This document shows positions 1 to 4,963 of a stretch of 5,292 nt of DNA, piece after piece. The DNA lies in NCBI GenBank assembly GCA_030689795.1, contig JAUYEO010000026.1, positions 1 to 5,292 of the forward strand, written 5' to 3'. The stretch is from Desulfobacterales bacterium. GTDB lineage: Bacteria; Desulfobacterota; Desulfobacteria; Desulfobacterales; RPRI01. Within the stretch, counting starts at the first letter, position 1. Each line of letters opens with the position of its first letter. The position numbers and the translations under genes were made by a program. The notes beneath the pieces are model-generated. The model saw only the letters and a list, made by a program, of their open reading frames with translations, had not been told where the DNA came from and ran no database searches.

Positions 1-174
1 CGTAAAAAGTCGAAATATGCTCACTTAATGAGTTTTTTGGGGATTTTTAAATCACTTCGCTAAATCACAAGAACTCGGGCTAACGCCCTCAAACAGCTTG
101 TGATTTTTAACACTCAGTAATTTAAAAATCTATTTCCCAAAAATCTCAAATCCGTTCGCATATGACTTTTTATG
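1..174. repeat. Large nested inverted repeat (MITE-like or palindromic element)
   Basis: Five pairs of complementary arms are nested in order: TAAAAAGTC 3-11 with GACTTTTTA 164-172; ATATGC 15-20 with GCATAT 158-163; GATTTTTAAAT 42-52 with ATTTAAAAATC 120-130 (11 bp perfect); AAATCACAAG 62-71 with CTTGTGATTT 97-106 (10 bp perfect); and GGGC 77-80 with GCCC 85-88 around a TAAC loop. The whole block could form one long imperfect hairpin or cruciform. There is no convincing ORF in it. Such a block fits a non-autonomous palindromic repeat; the left end may continue beyond the window. A role as bidirectional terminator for an unseen upstream gene is possible but no clean GC-stem plus T-run is visible. 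Confidence 0.7.
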
Positions 175-211
175 AGTCCATCAACATCTGTCTCAAGTTC
201 AAAAACTATTG

Positions 212-242
212 TTGACAAAAAACAAAAAAAGTTCCATATGTT
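212..242 (+). promoter_or_regulatory. Possible upstream promoter of the rplU operon
   Basis: A perfect -35 box TTGACA lies at 212-217. The best -10 candidate is TATGTT at 237-242 (4 of 6 consensus bases, spacer 19 bp); CATATG at 235-240 has the ideal 17-bp spacer but only 3 of 6 matches. The region is AT-rich, so chance matches are likely. If active, it would give a leader about 135 nt long ahead of rplU. Confidence 0.3.
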
Positions 243-243
243 A

Positions 244-276
244 GATATTAATCAGATGAGACTGATCAGGGATATC
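244..276 (+). other. Small imperfect hairpin between the two promoter candidates
   Basis: ATCAG 251-255 pairs with CTGAT 262-266 around a 6-nt loop, and GATAT 244-248 pairs with ATATC 272-276 outside an internal loop. It would be transcribed only from the upstream promoter candidate. It could equally be a protein-binding dyad just upstream of the main promoter. The stems are short and AT-rich, so this is weak. Confidence 0.25.
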
Positions 277-311
277 AATAATATATCGGACTTATAAAAT
301 CCAGTTTATTC

Positions 312-339
312 TTGACAAAATATTTTTGAAGGATATTAT
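312..339 (+). promoter_or_regulatory. Main sigma70-type promoter of rplU operon
   Basis: TTGACA at 312-317 (6 of 6) is followed after 16 bp by TATTAT at 334-339 (5 of 6). The predicted transcription start is near 346, leaving a leader of about 40 nt before the rplU start codon. This is the best promoter seen in the window, and it stands in front of the first gene of the run. Confidence 0.7.
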
Positions 340-373
340 TACCACTTTTTAAAATAAAGTAACATGGTTTTTC

Positions 374-381
374 GGGAGGGG
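374..381 (+). promoter_or_regulatory. rplU ribosome binding site (decides the start)
   Basis: GGGAGGGG at 374-381 is a strong Shine-Dalgarno sequence placed just ahead of ATG 385. It lies inside the reading frame opened by an earlier ATG at 364, which has no comparable site upstream. This and the family's usual N-terminus favour 385 as the real start. Confidence 0.8.
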
Positions 382-384
382 AAA

Positions 385-696
385 ATGTACGCTATTTTTA
401 ATTCGGGCGGAAAGCAATATAAGGTTGAACAGGGTGAAACCTTTAGAATTGAAAAAATACCCGGCGATATCGGCGCAACTGTTTCATTTGACAAGGTTCT
501 TATGTTTTCAGATGGCGAAACAGTTAAAGTCGGCAATCCTTTTGTCGAGAATGCAAATGTCCTTGCCAGTATCGTGGAACAGGACAAGGCGAAAAAAGTT
601 CTTGTTTTCAAATTCAAAAGGCGAAAAGGATACCGCCGAAAAAACGGTCACCGGCAGCCTTATACGGCAATTAAAATTGACAGCATAAAAGCATAA
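385..696 (+). CDS. rplU: 50S ribosomal protein L21
   Basis: The 103-residue product is L21, a 23S rRNA-binding protein of the large ribosomal subunit. It begins MYAIFNSGGKQYKV, the typical N-terminus of the family, and carries the basic C-terminal block KFKRRKGYRRKNGHRQ (76-91) followed by PYT, matching the L21 signature. The length equals that of E. coli L21 (103 aa). The frame stays open upstream to an ATG at 364, adding MVFREGK, but those residues are not part of the family and would cover the Shine-Dalgarno sequence, so 385 is chosen. It is the first gene after the best promoter and is followed by rpmA, its near-universal neighbour. Nothing in the protein is abnormal. Confidence 0.97.
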   Translation: MYAIFNSGGKQYKVEQGETFRIEKIPGDIGATVSFDKVLMFSDGETVKVGNPFVENANVLASIVEQDKAKKVLVFKFKRRKGYRRKNGHRQPYTAIKIDSIKA

Positions 697-722
697 CTTG
701 ATTGCATAGGAATTACTTTTTT

Positions 723-837
723 GGACGCAGATGAACGCAGAAGTTTAGACTGAAGACTGTTAGTCTGTAGACTATTAGCTAACAGCCTACAGCCTAATAG
801 CCTGTCTATCTGCGGGTATCGGCGAAAATCGGCGTCC
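723..837. repeat. Inverted-repeat element filling the rplU-rpmA spacer
   Basis: Outer arms GGACGC 723-728 and GCGTCC 832-837 enclose CGCAGA 736-741 and TCTGCG 809-814. CGCAGAT 726-732 can also pair with ATCTGCG 808-814. Inside, CTGTTAG 757-763 pairs with CTAACAG 779-785, enclosing part of a run of related 7-8-nt units (745-803). Read inwards, both ends are variants of the same motif (GGACGCAGAT and GGACGCCGAT), as expected of a mobile palindromic repeat. It is co-transcribed between two ribosomal protein genes. It has no T-run after the stem, so I do not call it a terminator. Confidence 0.7.
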
Positions 838-869
838 TAATTAATTTGTTTTTTTACGGGAGTTAATAA

Positions 870-1124
870 ATGGCACACAAGAAGGCGGGCGGCAGTTCAA
901 GAAACGGTCGCGACAGTAATGGACAAAGGCGCGGTGTAAAGTGCTACGGCGGCGAAAAAGTAAGGGCCGGCAGCATCATAATCCGCCAGTTGGGAACGAA
1001 GATTCATCCCGGCAACAACGTCGGAATGGGGAGAGATTATACTTTGTTTGCTAAAATTGACGGGGTTGTTGCCTATGAAGACTTCGGCTGTTCGCGCAAA
1101 AAAGCCAGCGTATATGCAGAGTGA
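870..1124 (+). CDS. rpmA: 50S ribosomal protein L27
   Basis: The 84-residue product is L27, whose N-terminal tail reaches towards the peptidyl transferase centre of the 50S subunit. The start MAHKKAGGSSRNGRDS is the conserved N-terminus, directly usable without the cleaved extension found in Firmicutes; consistent with this, no prp/ysxB protease gene lies between rplU and rpmA. Further conserved stretches are GVKCYGGEKVRAGSIIIRQ and GTKIHPGNNVGMGRDYTLFA. Length matches the family (E. coli 85 aa). A good Shine-Dalgarno sequence GGGAG (858-862) lies 7 nt before the ATG. The stop codon overlaps the obg GTG start. The final codons (tat gca gag) also make up the poor ribosome-binding region of obg. 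Confidence 0.97.
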   Translation: MAHKKAGGSSRNGRDSNGQRRGVKCYGGEKVRAGSIIIRQLGTKIHPGNNVGMGRDYTLFAKIDGVVAYEDFGCSRKKASVYAE

Positions 1125-2209
1125 AATTCATAGATGAAGCAATTATTACCATTCAGTCCGGCAAAGGCGGAAGAGGATGTGTAAGTTTCCGGCGGGAAAA
1201 ATTTATTCCTCGCGGAGGACCGGATGGTGGTGATGGTGGAAAGGGCGGTGATGTTGTTTTCAGGACAATATCACAAAAACGCACCCTTTATGATTTCCGG
1301 TATAAAAGACTTTTTAAAGCTGAAAACGGCGGAGGCGGAGAAGGGAATCAGAGAACCGGAAAAAAAGGGGAAGACCTTATCGTCGAAATACCCCCCGGGA
1401 CCGTTATTAGCGACGCCGGCACAGGCCGGATATTAAAAGATTTGGTTGACCCTGGTGAATCCTTTGTAATTGCAGTTGGCGGAAGAGGTGGCCAGGGCAA
1501 CAAGAAGTTTGCAACATCAACACACAGGACTCCCCGTTTTGCGCAGCCGGGCGGGGAATGCCAAATCCTGATCCTTAAGCTGGAGCTCAAGCTCATTGCC
1601 GATGTCGGAATAGTAGGACTTCCCAATGCAGGCAAATCGACGCTTATCAGCGTTATCTCTTCCGCAACCCCTAAAATAGCAGAATATCCTTTTACTACCC
1701 TTACGCCTGTGCTTGGTGTGGTCAGTAGCGGGAAGGGAGATACTTTTGTTGCGGCCGACATTCCGGGACTGATCGAAGGCGCTCACAAGGGGATAGGCCT
1801 TGGAACGCAGTTTCTGAAACATATAGAACGAACCACCATGCTTATTCACCTGATAGACGCATCTGCCATAAATCCGGACTCGCCCCTTTCCGGTTATCAT
1901 GCAATAAATGAAGAGCTTGCACTGTACAGCAAAAACCTTTCCGAAAAACCACGGCTGGTGGTTCTCAATAAACTGGATATAACCGGTTCAAAAGAAGCGG
2001 CAGATATTTTTATAAAAGCAGCCGGAAACATCGAAGTTTTGACAATATCCGCCGCAACAGGTAAAGGCATAAACAAGCTGAAACAGAAAGTCGCCTTATT
2101 ATTGAACCGAAACAGCGAGCCTAACCCCGCCGAAGGTCCCGCCAGCGGCACGTCCGCCAATCTTTATGGCGGATATGGCGGGCGGACTTGCAGCGGAGAG
2201 CTTAAATAA
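1121..2209 (+). CDS. obg: GTPase Obg/CgtA with a repeat-derived C-terminal tail
   Basis: This is the Obg GTPase, which binds the 50S subunit and acts in late ribosome assembly and stress signalling. Residues 1-158 form the glycine-rich Obg domain (GKGGRGCVSFRREKFIPRGGP near the start). The G domain follows: G1 GLPNAGKS 166-173, switch I YPFTT 189-193, G3 DIPG 213-216, G4 NKLD 283-286, G5 SAA 310-312. All nucleotide-binding motifs are intact. The start is GTG, in a 4-nt GTGA overlap with the rpmA stop and with no strong Shine-Dalgarno sequence, so translation is probably coupled to rpmA; residues from M1 match the family. From about residue 329 to 362 the protein leaves the conserved fold: this tail (NRNSEPNPAEG...) is encoded by a palindromic repeat whose first 19 nt recur in proA. 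The long E. coli-type C-terminal domain is absent. Confidence 0.95.
   Translation: MKFIDEAIITIQSGKGGRGCVSFRREKFIPRGGPDGGDGGKGGDVVFRTISQKRTLYDFRYKRLFKAENGGGGEGNQRTGKKGEDLIVEIPPGTVISDAGTGRILKDLVDPGESFVIAVGGRGGQGNKKFATSTHRTPRFAQPGGECQILILKLELKLIADVGIVGLPNAGKSTLISVISSATPKIAEYPFTTLTPVLGVVSSGKGDTFVAADIPGLIEGAHKGIGLGTQFLKHIERTTMLIHLIDASAINPDSPLSGYHAINEELALYSKNLSEKPRLVVLNKLDITGSKEAADIFIKAAGNIEVLTISAATGKGINKLKQKVALLLNRNSEPNPAEGPASGTSANLYGGYGGRTCSGELK
2102..2203. repeat. Palindromic repeat element, copy in obg 3' end
   Basis: It opens with TTGAACCGAAACAGCGAGC (2102-2120), identical to 3405-3423 in proA. CCCCGC follows shortly after in both copies (4 nt later here, 5 nt in proA). Inside is a strong hairpin: TCCGCCA 2153-2159 with TGGCGGA 2167-2173, or alternatively GTCCGCC 2152-2158 with GGCGGAC 2181-2187. 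The right end CTTGCAGCGGAGA (2187-2199) matches CTTGCGGCGGGGA in the proA copy at 11 of 13 positions. The two copies thus share both ends but differ in the middle. The element stays open in the obg frame up to the stop codon at 2207. Exact borders are inferred. Confidence 0.65.
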
Positions 2210-2229
2210 ATACAGAGAAGACAAAAAAG

Positions 2230-3366
2230 ATGAAAGATGACGGCAAATCAATTACTTCTTCAAAGAGAGTTGTTGTCAAAATAGGGAGCAATGTATTAAC
2301 CGGGGATCACGGACTGAATTTAAAGGTCATCGGCTCGATAAGCAGGCAGATAAGCCTCCTGATGGATAAGGGAACGGAAGTTATTCTTGTCTCTTCAGGC
2401 GCAATGGCTTCAGGGTTAAGAAAGATAGGACTTAAGAAAAAGCCCGACGAAATTCCGAAAAGGCAGGCCGTTGCTGCCGTCGGACAGGCCGGGCTTATAA
2501 TGGAATATGAAAAAGCCTTTGAAAAATTCGATAAAAAGGTAGCCCAGATACTTCTTACAAGCGAAGACCTGTCGAACAGAAAAAGATACCTTAACGCAAG
2601 AAACACGATTTACACCCTTTTGTCATGGAAAGTTCTTCCGATAATAAATGAAAATGATACTGTTGCGGTTGAAGAGATTAAATTCGGCGACAATGACAAT
2701 CTTGCGGCAATGATAGCGATTCTCATGGATGCGGATGTTCTTGTGACTCTCACGGATATTGAAGGGCTTTATACGAAAGATCCCCGCAATAACCCCGACG
2801 CCGAACTTATTCTTGTCGTTAACACCATAAAAAAGAGCATCGAAAAGATGGCAGGCAGCATTCCCGGATCTCTCGGAACGGGCGGGATGCTCACGAAAAT
2901 CAGGGCGGCAAAAAAGGTCACAGCGGCAGGAATTCCGATGATTATAGCAAAAGGCAAAAAACCCGGCATTCTTACCCGGCTTTTTGAAGGTGAAGAGCAC
3001 GGTACTTTTTTTGTTCCCGGAAAAGAGAGGCTCTCAAAAAAGAAATGCTGGATAGCGTTTTCGTTAAAGCCTCAGGGTACGATTATAATCGACGACGGGG
3101 CTGCAAATGCAATAGTGAAAAAAGGCAAAAGCCTGCTCCCCGGAGGCATTACAGGTGTAAAAGGGGAATTCGGGGAAGGATCTCCCGTTGAATTCAGCAA
3201 CGCGGAAAATGAAGTGATTGGAGTCGGTCTTGTCAATTACAGCTCCGTTGATATAATGAAAATCAAGGGGCTCAAAACGAGCCGCATAAAGGAAAAACTT
3301 GGACACAAACCCTATGATGAAGTCATTCACAGGGATAATCTGGCTTTGACAGGTGAGTGTGACTGA
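2230..3366 (+). CDS. proB: Glutamate 5-kinase with PUA domain
   Basis: ProB phosphorylates L-glutamate with ATP to gamma-glutamyl phosphate, the first committed step of proline synthesis, in the cytosol. The 378 residues divide into an amino-acid kinase domain (about 11-265) and a C-terminal PUA domain (about 283-370). Visible motifs: VVKIGSN 15-21 with phosphate-binding K17, SSGA 55-58, the glutamate-binding INENDTV 139-145, FGDNDN 152-157, LTDIEGLY 174-181, and GTGGM 216-220 followed by K223. Length is close to E. coli ProB (367 aa). AGAGAAG (2214-2220) lies 9 nt before the ATG. The gene starts 20 bp after obg and ends 31 bp before proA, whose enzyme receives the unstable acyl phosphate. 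Feedback inhibition by proline is usual in the family but cannot be read from the sequence. No attenuator or riboswitch was seen ahead of it. Confidence 0.96.
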   Translation: MKDDGKSITSSKRVVVKIGSNVLTGDHGLNLKVIGSISRQISLLMDKGTEVILVSSGAMASGLRKIGLKKKPDEIPKRQAVAAVGQAGLIMEYEKAFEKFDKKVAQILLTSEDLSNRKRYLNARNTIYTLLSWKVLPIINENDTVAVEEIKFGDNDNLAAMIAILMDADVLVTLTDIEGLYTKDPRNNPDAELILVVNTIKKSIEKMAGSIPGSLGTGGMLTKIRAAKKVTAAGIPMIIAKGKKPGILTRLFEGEEHGTFFVPGKERLSKKKCWIAFSLKPQGTIIIDDGAANAIVKKGKSLLPGGITGVKGEFGEGSPVEFSNAENEVIGVGLVNYSSVDIMKIKGLKTSRIKEKLGHKPYDEVIHRDNLALTGECD

Positions 3367-3397
3367 AATATTCAGTTAGTAAAAGAGAGAGGAACAA

Positions 3398-4768
3398 ATG
3401 TCTGTTGAACCGAAACAGCGAGCGCATTCCCCGCTGCTTGCATCAGAGTTAGCGAGCGAAATAAAAAATGATTCTATTCCTTACGGTCGAAGATTCCCCG
3501 CTGCTTGCGGCGGGGATCTTCAAATAATGATTGCGGAAATGGCGAGATCGGCAAGAATCGCTTCAAGAGATATGGCAAAATGCCCCACGGCTAAAAAAAA
3601 CGAGGCGCTTTTAAAGGTTGCCGGTGAAATAACAAGGCAGGCGGAATATATAAAGGAAGAGAATAAAAAAGACCTTTCCTGCGCTAAGGAAGCCGGGCTT
3701 TCCGGCGCCTTTATCGACAGGCTGGCAATAAAAGATACAACGATCAAATCAATGGTGGACGGCCTTGCCGAAGTATCCGCGCTCGATGATCCGATCGGCT
3801 CAATTTGCAGGACATGGATAAGACCGAACGGGATCCAGGTCTCACGGATGCGCATACCCCTCGGAGTGATAGGAATTATTTACGAATCAAGACCGAATGT
3901 AACGGTGGATGCCGCCGCGCTTTGCCTTAAAGCCGGAAACGCCGTCATATTGCGCGGCGGTTCAGAAGCCTATCACTCGAACATGGCATTGTCCGGCATA
4001 ATTAAAAAGGCTCTTTCTGAATCCGGCCTCCCGGAAAAGGCTGTCCAGATTGTGCCCGTTAGAGAGAGAAGCGCAGTCAACGCCCTTTTGAGCCAGGAGG
4101 AATATATCGATCTTATTATTCCTCGGGGAGGAGAGAGTCTTATACGGTTTGTTGTCGAGAATTCAAGAATACCTGTTTTAAAGCATTACAAGGGCGTATG
4201 CCATGTCTATGTGGATGAAGGCGCGGATCTTGAAATGGCCCGCAGAATATGTTTAAATGCAAAAGTCCAGCGCCCCGGAGTCTGCAACGCGATGGAGACC
4301 ATGCTTGTCCACAGGGCGGCTGCAGAGGAGTTTCTGCCTGAAATGGCAAAGGAGTTTGCCGTTGCGGGAGTTGAGATCAGGGGTTGTCCTGAAACCTGCG
4401 ATATTCTTCCGTCGGCCAAAAGAGCGACCGAAGAGGACTGGCCGGCCGAATTCCTGGATCTTATTCTTGCCGTGAAGGTAGTTTCAGACATGGATCAGGC
4501 GATAAGCCACATCGCAAAATACGGGTCTAACCATACCGAGGCGATAGTCACCAGTGATTACAACAGGTCAAGACGATTCCTGAACGAAGTTGATTCTTCG
4601 GTAGTGCTTGTAAATGCATCAACCCGGTTTAATGACGGCGGGCAGCTTGGACTGGGCGCTGAAATAGGCATCAGTACGTCAAAACTTCATGCATTCGGGC
4701 CTATGGGACTGGAGGAGCTCACCACAACAAAATTCATAGTTTTAGGAAATGGTCAGATCAGGGAATGA
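3398..4768 (+). CDS. proA: Glutamate-5-semialdehyde dehydrogenase with N-terminal insertion
   Basis: ProA reduces gamma-glutamyl phosphate with NADPH to glutamate-5-semialdehyde, which cyclises to pyrroline-5-carboxylate for ProC. The conserved fold runs from about residue 44 (MIAEMARSARIASRDMAK) to the end. Motifs: LGVIGIIYESRPNVT 155-169, GNAVILRGG 180-188, IPRGGESL 241-248, catalytic Cys296 in VQRPGVCNAMET, and VNASTRFNDGGQLGLGAEIG 405-424. At 456 aa it is about 40 residues longer than E. coli ProA (417 aa). The surplus (about residues 5-41) is encoded by a palindromic repeat lying between the start codon and the fold. ATG 3398 has a good Shine-Dalgarno sequence (AGAGAGG 3386-3392, 5-nt spacer). 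ATG 3527 would give a normal-sized 413-residue protein, with GGGG 3512-3515 as a weaker, far-spaced ribosome site. The frame is open throughout, so the gene looks functional. Which start is used is unresolved. Confidence 0.95.
   Translation: MSVEPKQRAHSPLLASELASEIKNDSIPYGRRFPAACGGDLQIMIAEMARSARIASRDMAKCPTAKKNEALLKVAGEITRQAEYIKEENKKDLSCAKEAGLSGAFIDRLAIKDTTIKSMVDGLAEVSALDDPIGSICRTWIRPNGIQVSRMRIPLGVIGIIYESRPNVTVDAAALCLKAGNAVILRGGSEAYHSNMALSGIIKKALSESGLPEKAVQIVPVRERSAVNALLSQEEYIDLIIPRGGESLIRFVVENSRIPVLKHYKGVCHVYVDEGADLEMARRICLNAKVQRPGVCNAMETMLVHRAAAEEFLPEMAKEFAVAGVEIRGCPETCDILPSAKRATEEDWPAEFLDLILAVKVVSDMDQAISHIAKYGSNHTEAIVTSDYNRSRRFLNEVDSSVVLVNASTRFNDGGQLGLGAEIGISTSKLHAFGPMGLEELTTTKFIVLGNGQIRE
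3405..3521. repeat. Palindromic repeat element, copy inserted in proA 5' end
   Basis: It opens with TTGAACCGAAACAGCGAGC (3405-3423), shared exactly with obg. ATTCCCCGCTGCTTGC occurs twice (3426-3441 and 3493-3508, 67 bp apart), and AGCGAGCG occurs twice (3417-3424 and 3451-3458). The right end is a strong hairpin: GAAGATTCCCCGC 3489-3501 with GCGGGGATCTTC 3510-3521, 12 pairs with one bulged T and an 8-nt loop. There is no stop codon in the proA frame. An insert of 111 nt (about 3410-3520) would explain the extra 37 residues while keeping the frame. Borders and target duplication are not certain. Confidence 0.75.
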
Positions 4769-4854
4769 TGTAACTTGATATTAATCCCAGGGAGAGACCT
4801 TTGAAGAACATTCACTTTTGACCAAGTACAAGAAAGGCGATAAATTCAAACACA

Positions 4855-4874
4855 GGAATACATTTTAGTATTTC
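4855..4874 (+). other. AT-rich hairpin in nadD leader
   Basis: GGAATAC 4855-4861 pairs with GTATTTC 4868-4874 (seven pairs, one of them G-T) around the loop ATTTTA. It is too AT-rich and lacks a T-run for an intrinsic terminator. It may be part of the repeat structure of this spacer. Confidence 0.35.
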
Positions 4875-4904
4875 GAGTATTGAAATTTGAGCCTGACGAA
4901 GACA

Positions 4905-4929
4905 CGATAGTGAAGCTTTAGCGCTATCG
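4905..4929 (+). other. Hairpin upstream of nadD mini-ORF
   Basis: CGATAGTG 4905-4912 pairs with CGCTATCG 4922-4929 (eight pairs, one G-T) around a 9-nt loop. It is followed by ACAAAAGGGGGTG rather than by T residues, so it is not a terminator. It stands directly before the strong ribosome-binding sequence of the mini-ORF and could affect access to it. Confidence 0.45.
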
Positions 4930-4945
4930 GACAAAAGGGGGTGTT

Positions 4946-4963
4946 ATGCGAAGGTCTCTATGA
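4946..4963 (+). CDS. Possible five-codon leader ORF (MRRSL) coupled to nadD
   Basis: ATG 4946 opens a five-codon frame, MRRSL, ending at TGA 4961-4963. AGGGGGTG (4936-4943) ahead of it is a stronger Shine-Dalgarno sequence than the one for nadD. Its stop overlaps the nadD ATG as ATGA, the usual arrangement for translational coupling. It may be a loading site that delivers ribosomes to nadD, or a chance product of spacer DNA. No function of the peptide itself is claimed. Confidence 0.3.
   Translation: MRRSL

Larger units (their letters stand above)
4793..4959. repeat. proA-nadD spacer bounded by 9-bp inverted repeat
   Basis: AGAGACCTT 4793-4801 and AAGGTCTCT 4951-4959 are perfect inverted repeats at the two ends of a 167-bp stretch without a convincing gene. 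The right arm contains the nadD Shine-Dalgarno bases. Inside are two further hairpins (4855-4874 and 4905-4929). The layout would fit another small inserted element with short terminal inverted repeats, or a long-range RNA fold over the nadD start. Either reading is inference; a 9-bp pair could also arise by chance. Confidence 0.4.

Noticed and set aside
364..384. Upstream ATG start for rplU
   Set aside because: It adds seven residues foreign to L21 and would place the strong Shine-Dalgarno sequence inside the gene.
697..869. Intrinsic terminator or small gene between rplU and rpmA
   Set aside because: The hairpin is not followed by a T-run, and no frame with a ribosome site and sensible protein is present; no prp/ysxB homologue is seen.
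1130..1360. Gly-rich repeats in the Obg N-terminus as an odd low-complexity region
   Set aside because: The glycine-rich fold is the normal Obg domain and the motifs match the family.
1348..1900. Long minus-strand ORFs opposite obg (127-137 aa)
   Set aside because: They lie wholly within the well-supported obg gene, resemble no family and lack their own ribosome sites; they are antisense shadows.
2153..2200. Gly-rich Obg tail (YGGYGGR) as an RNA-binding RGG-type domain
   Set aside because: Only one short stretch exists and it is the translation of the hairpin arms of the repeat; composition alone does not support a domain.
3426..3508. CRISPR-like direct repeats (16 nt, spaced 67 bp)
   Set aside because: Only two copies exist, inside a coding frame, and one is part of a hairpin; there is no array and no cas gene.
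3410..3520. ProA N-terminal extension as a signal or targeting peptide
   Set aside because: It lacks a hydrophobic core and is charged and polar (KQRAH, SEIKND, GRRF). It coincides with repeat DNA, which explains it better.
4769..4945. tRNA or small protein gene in the proA-nadD spacer
   Set aside because: No cloverleaf or TψC-like signature could be made out and stops interrupt all useful frames; inverted repeats account for the structure.
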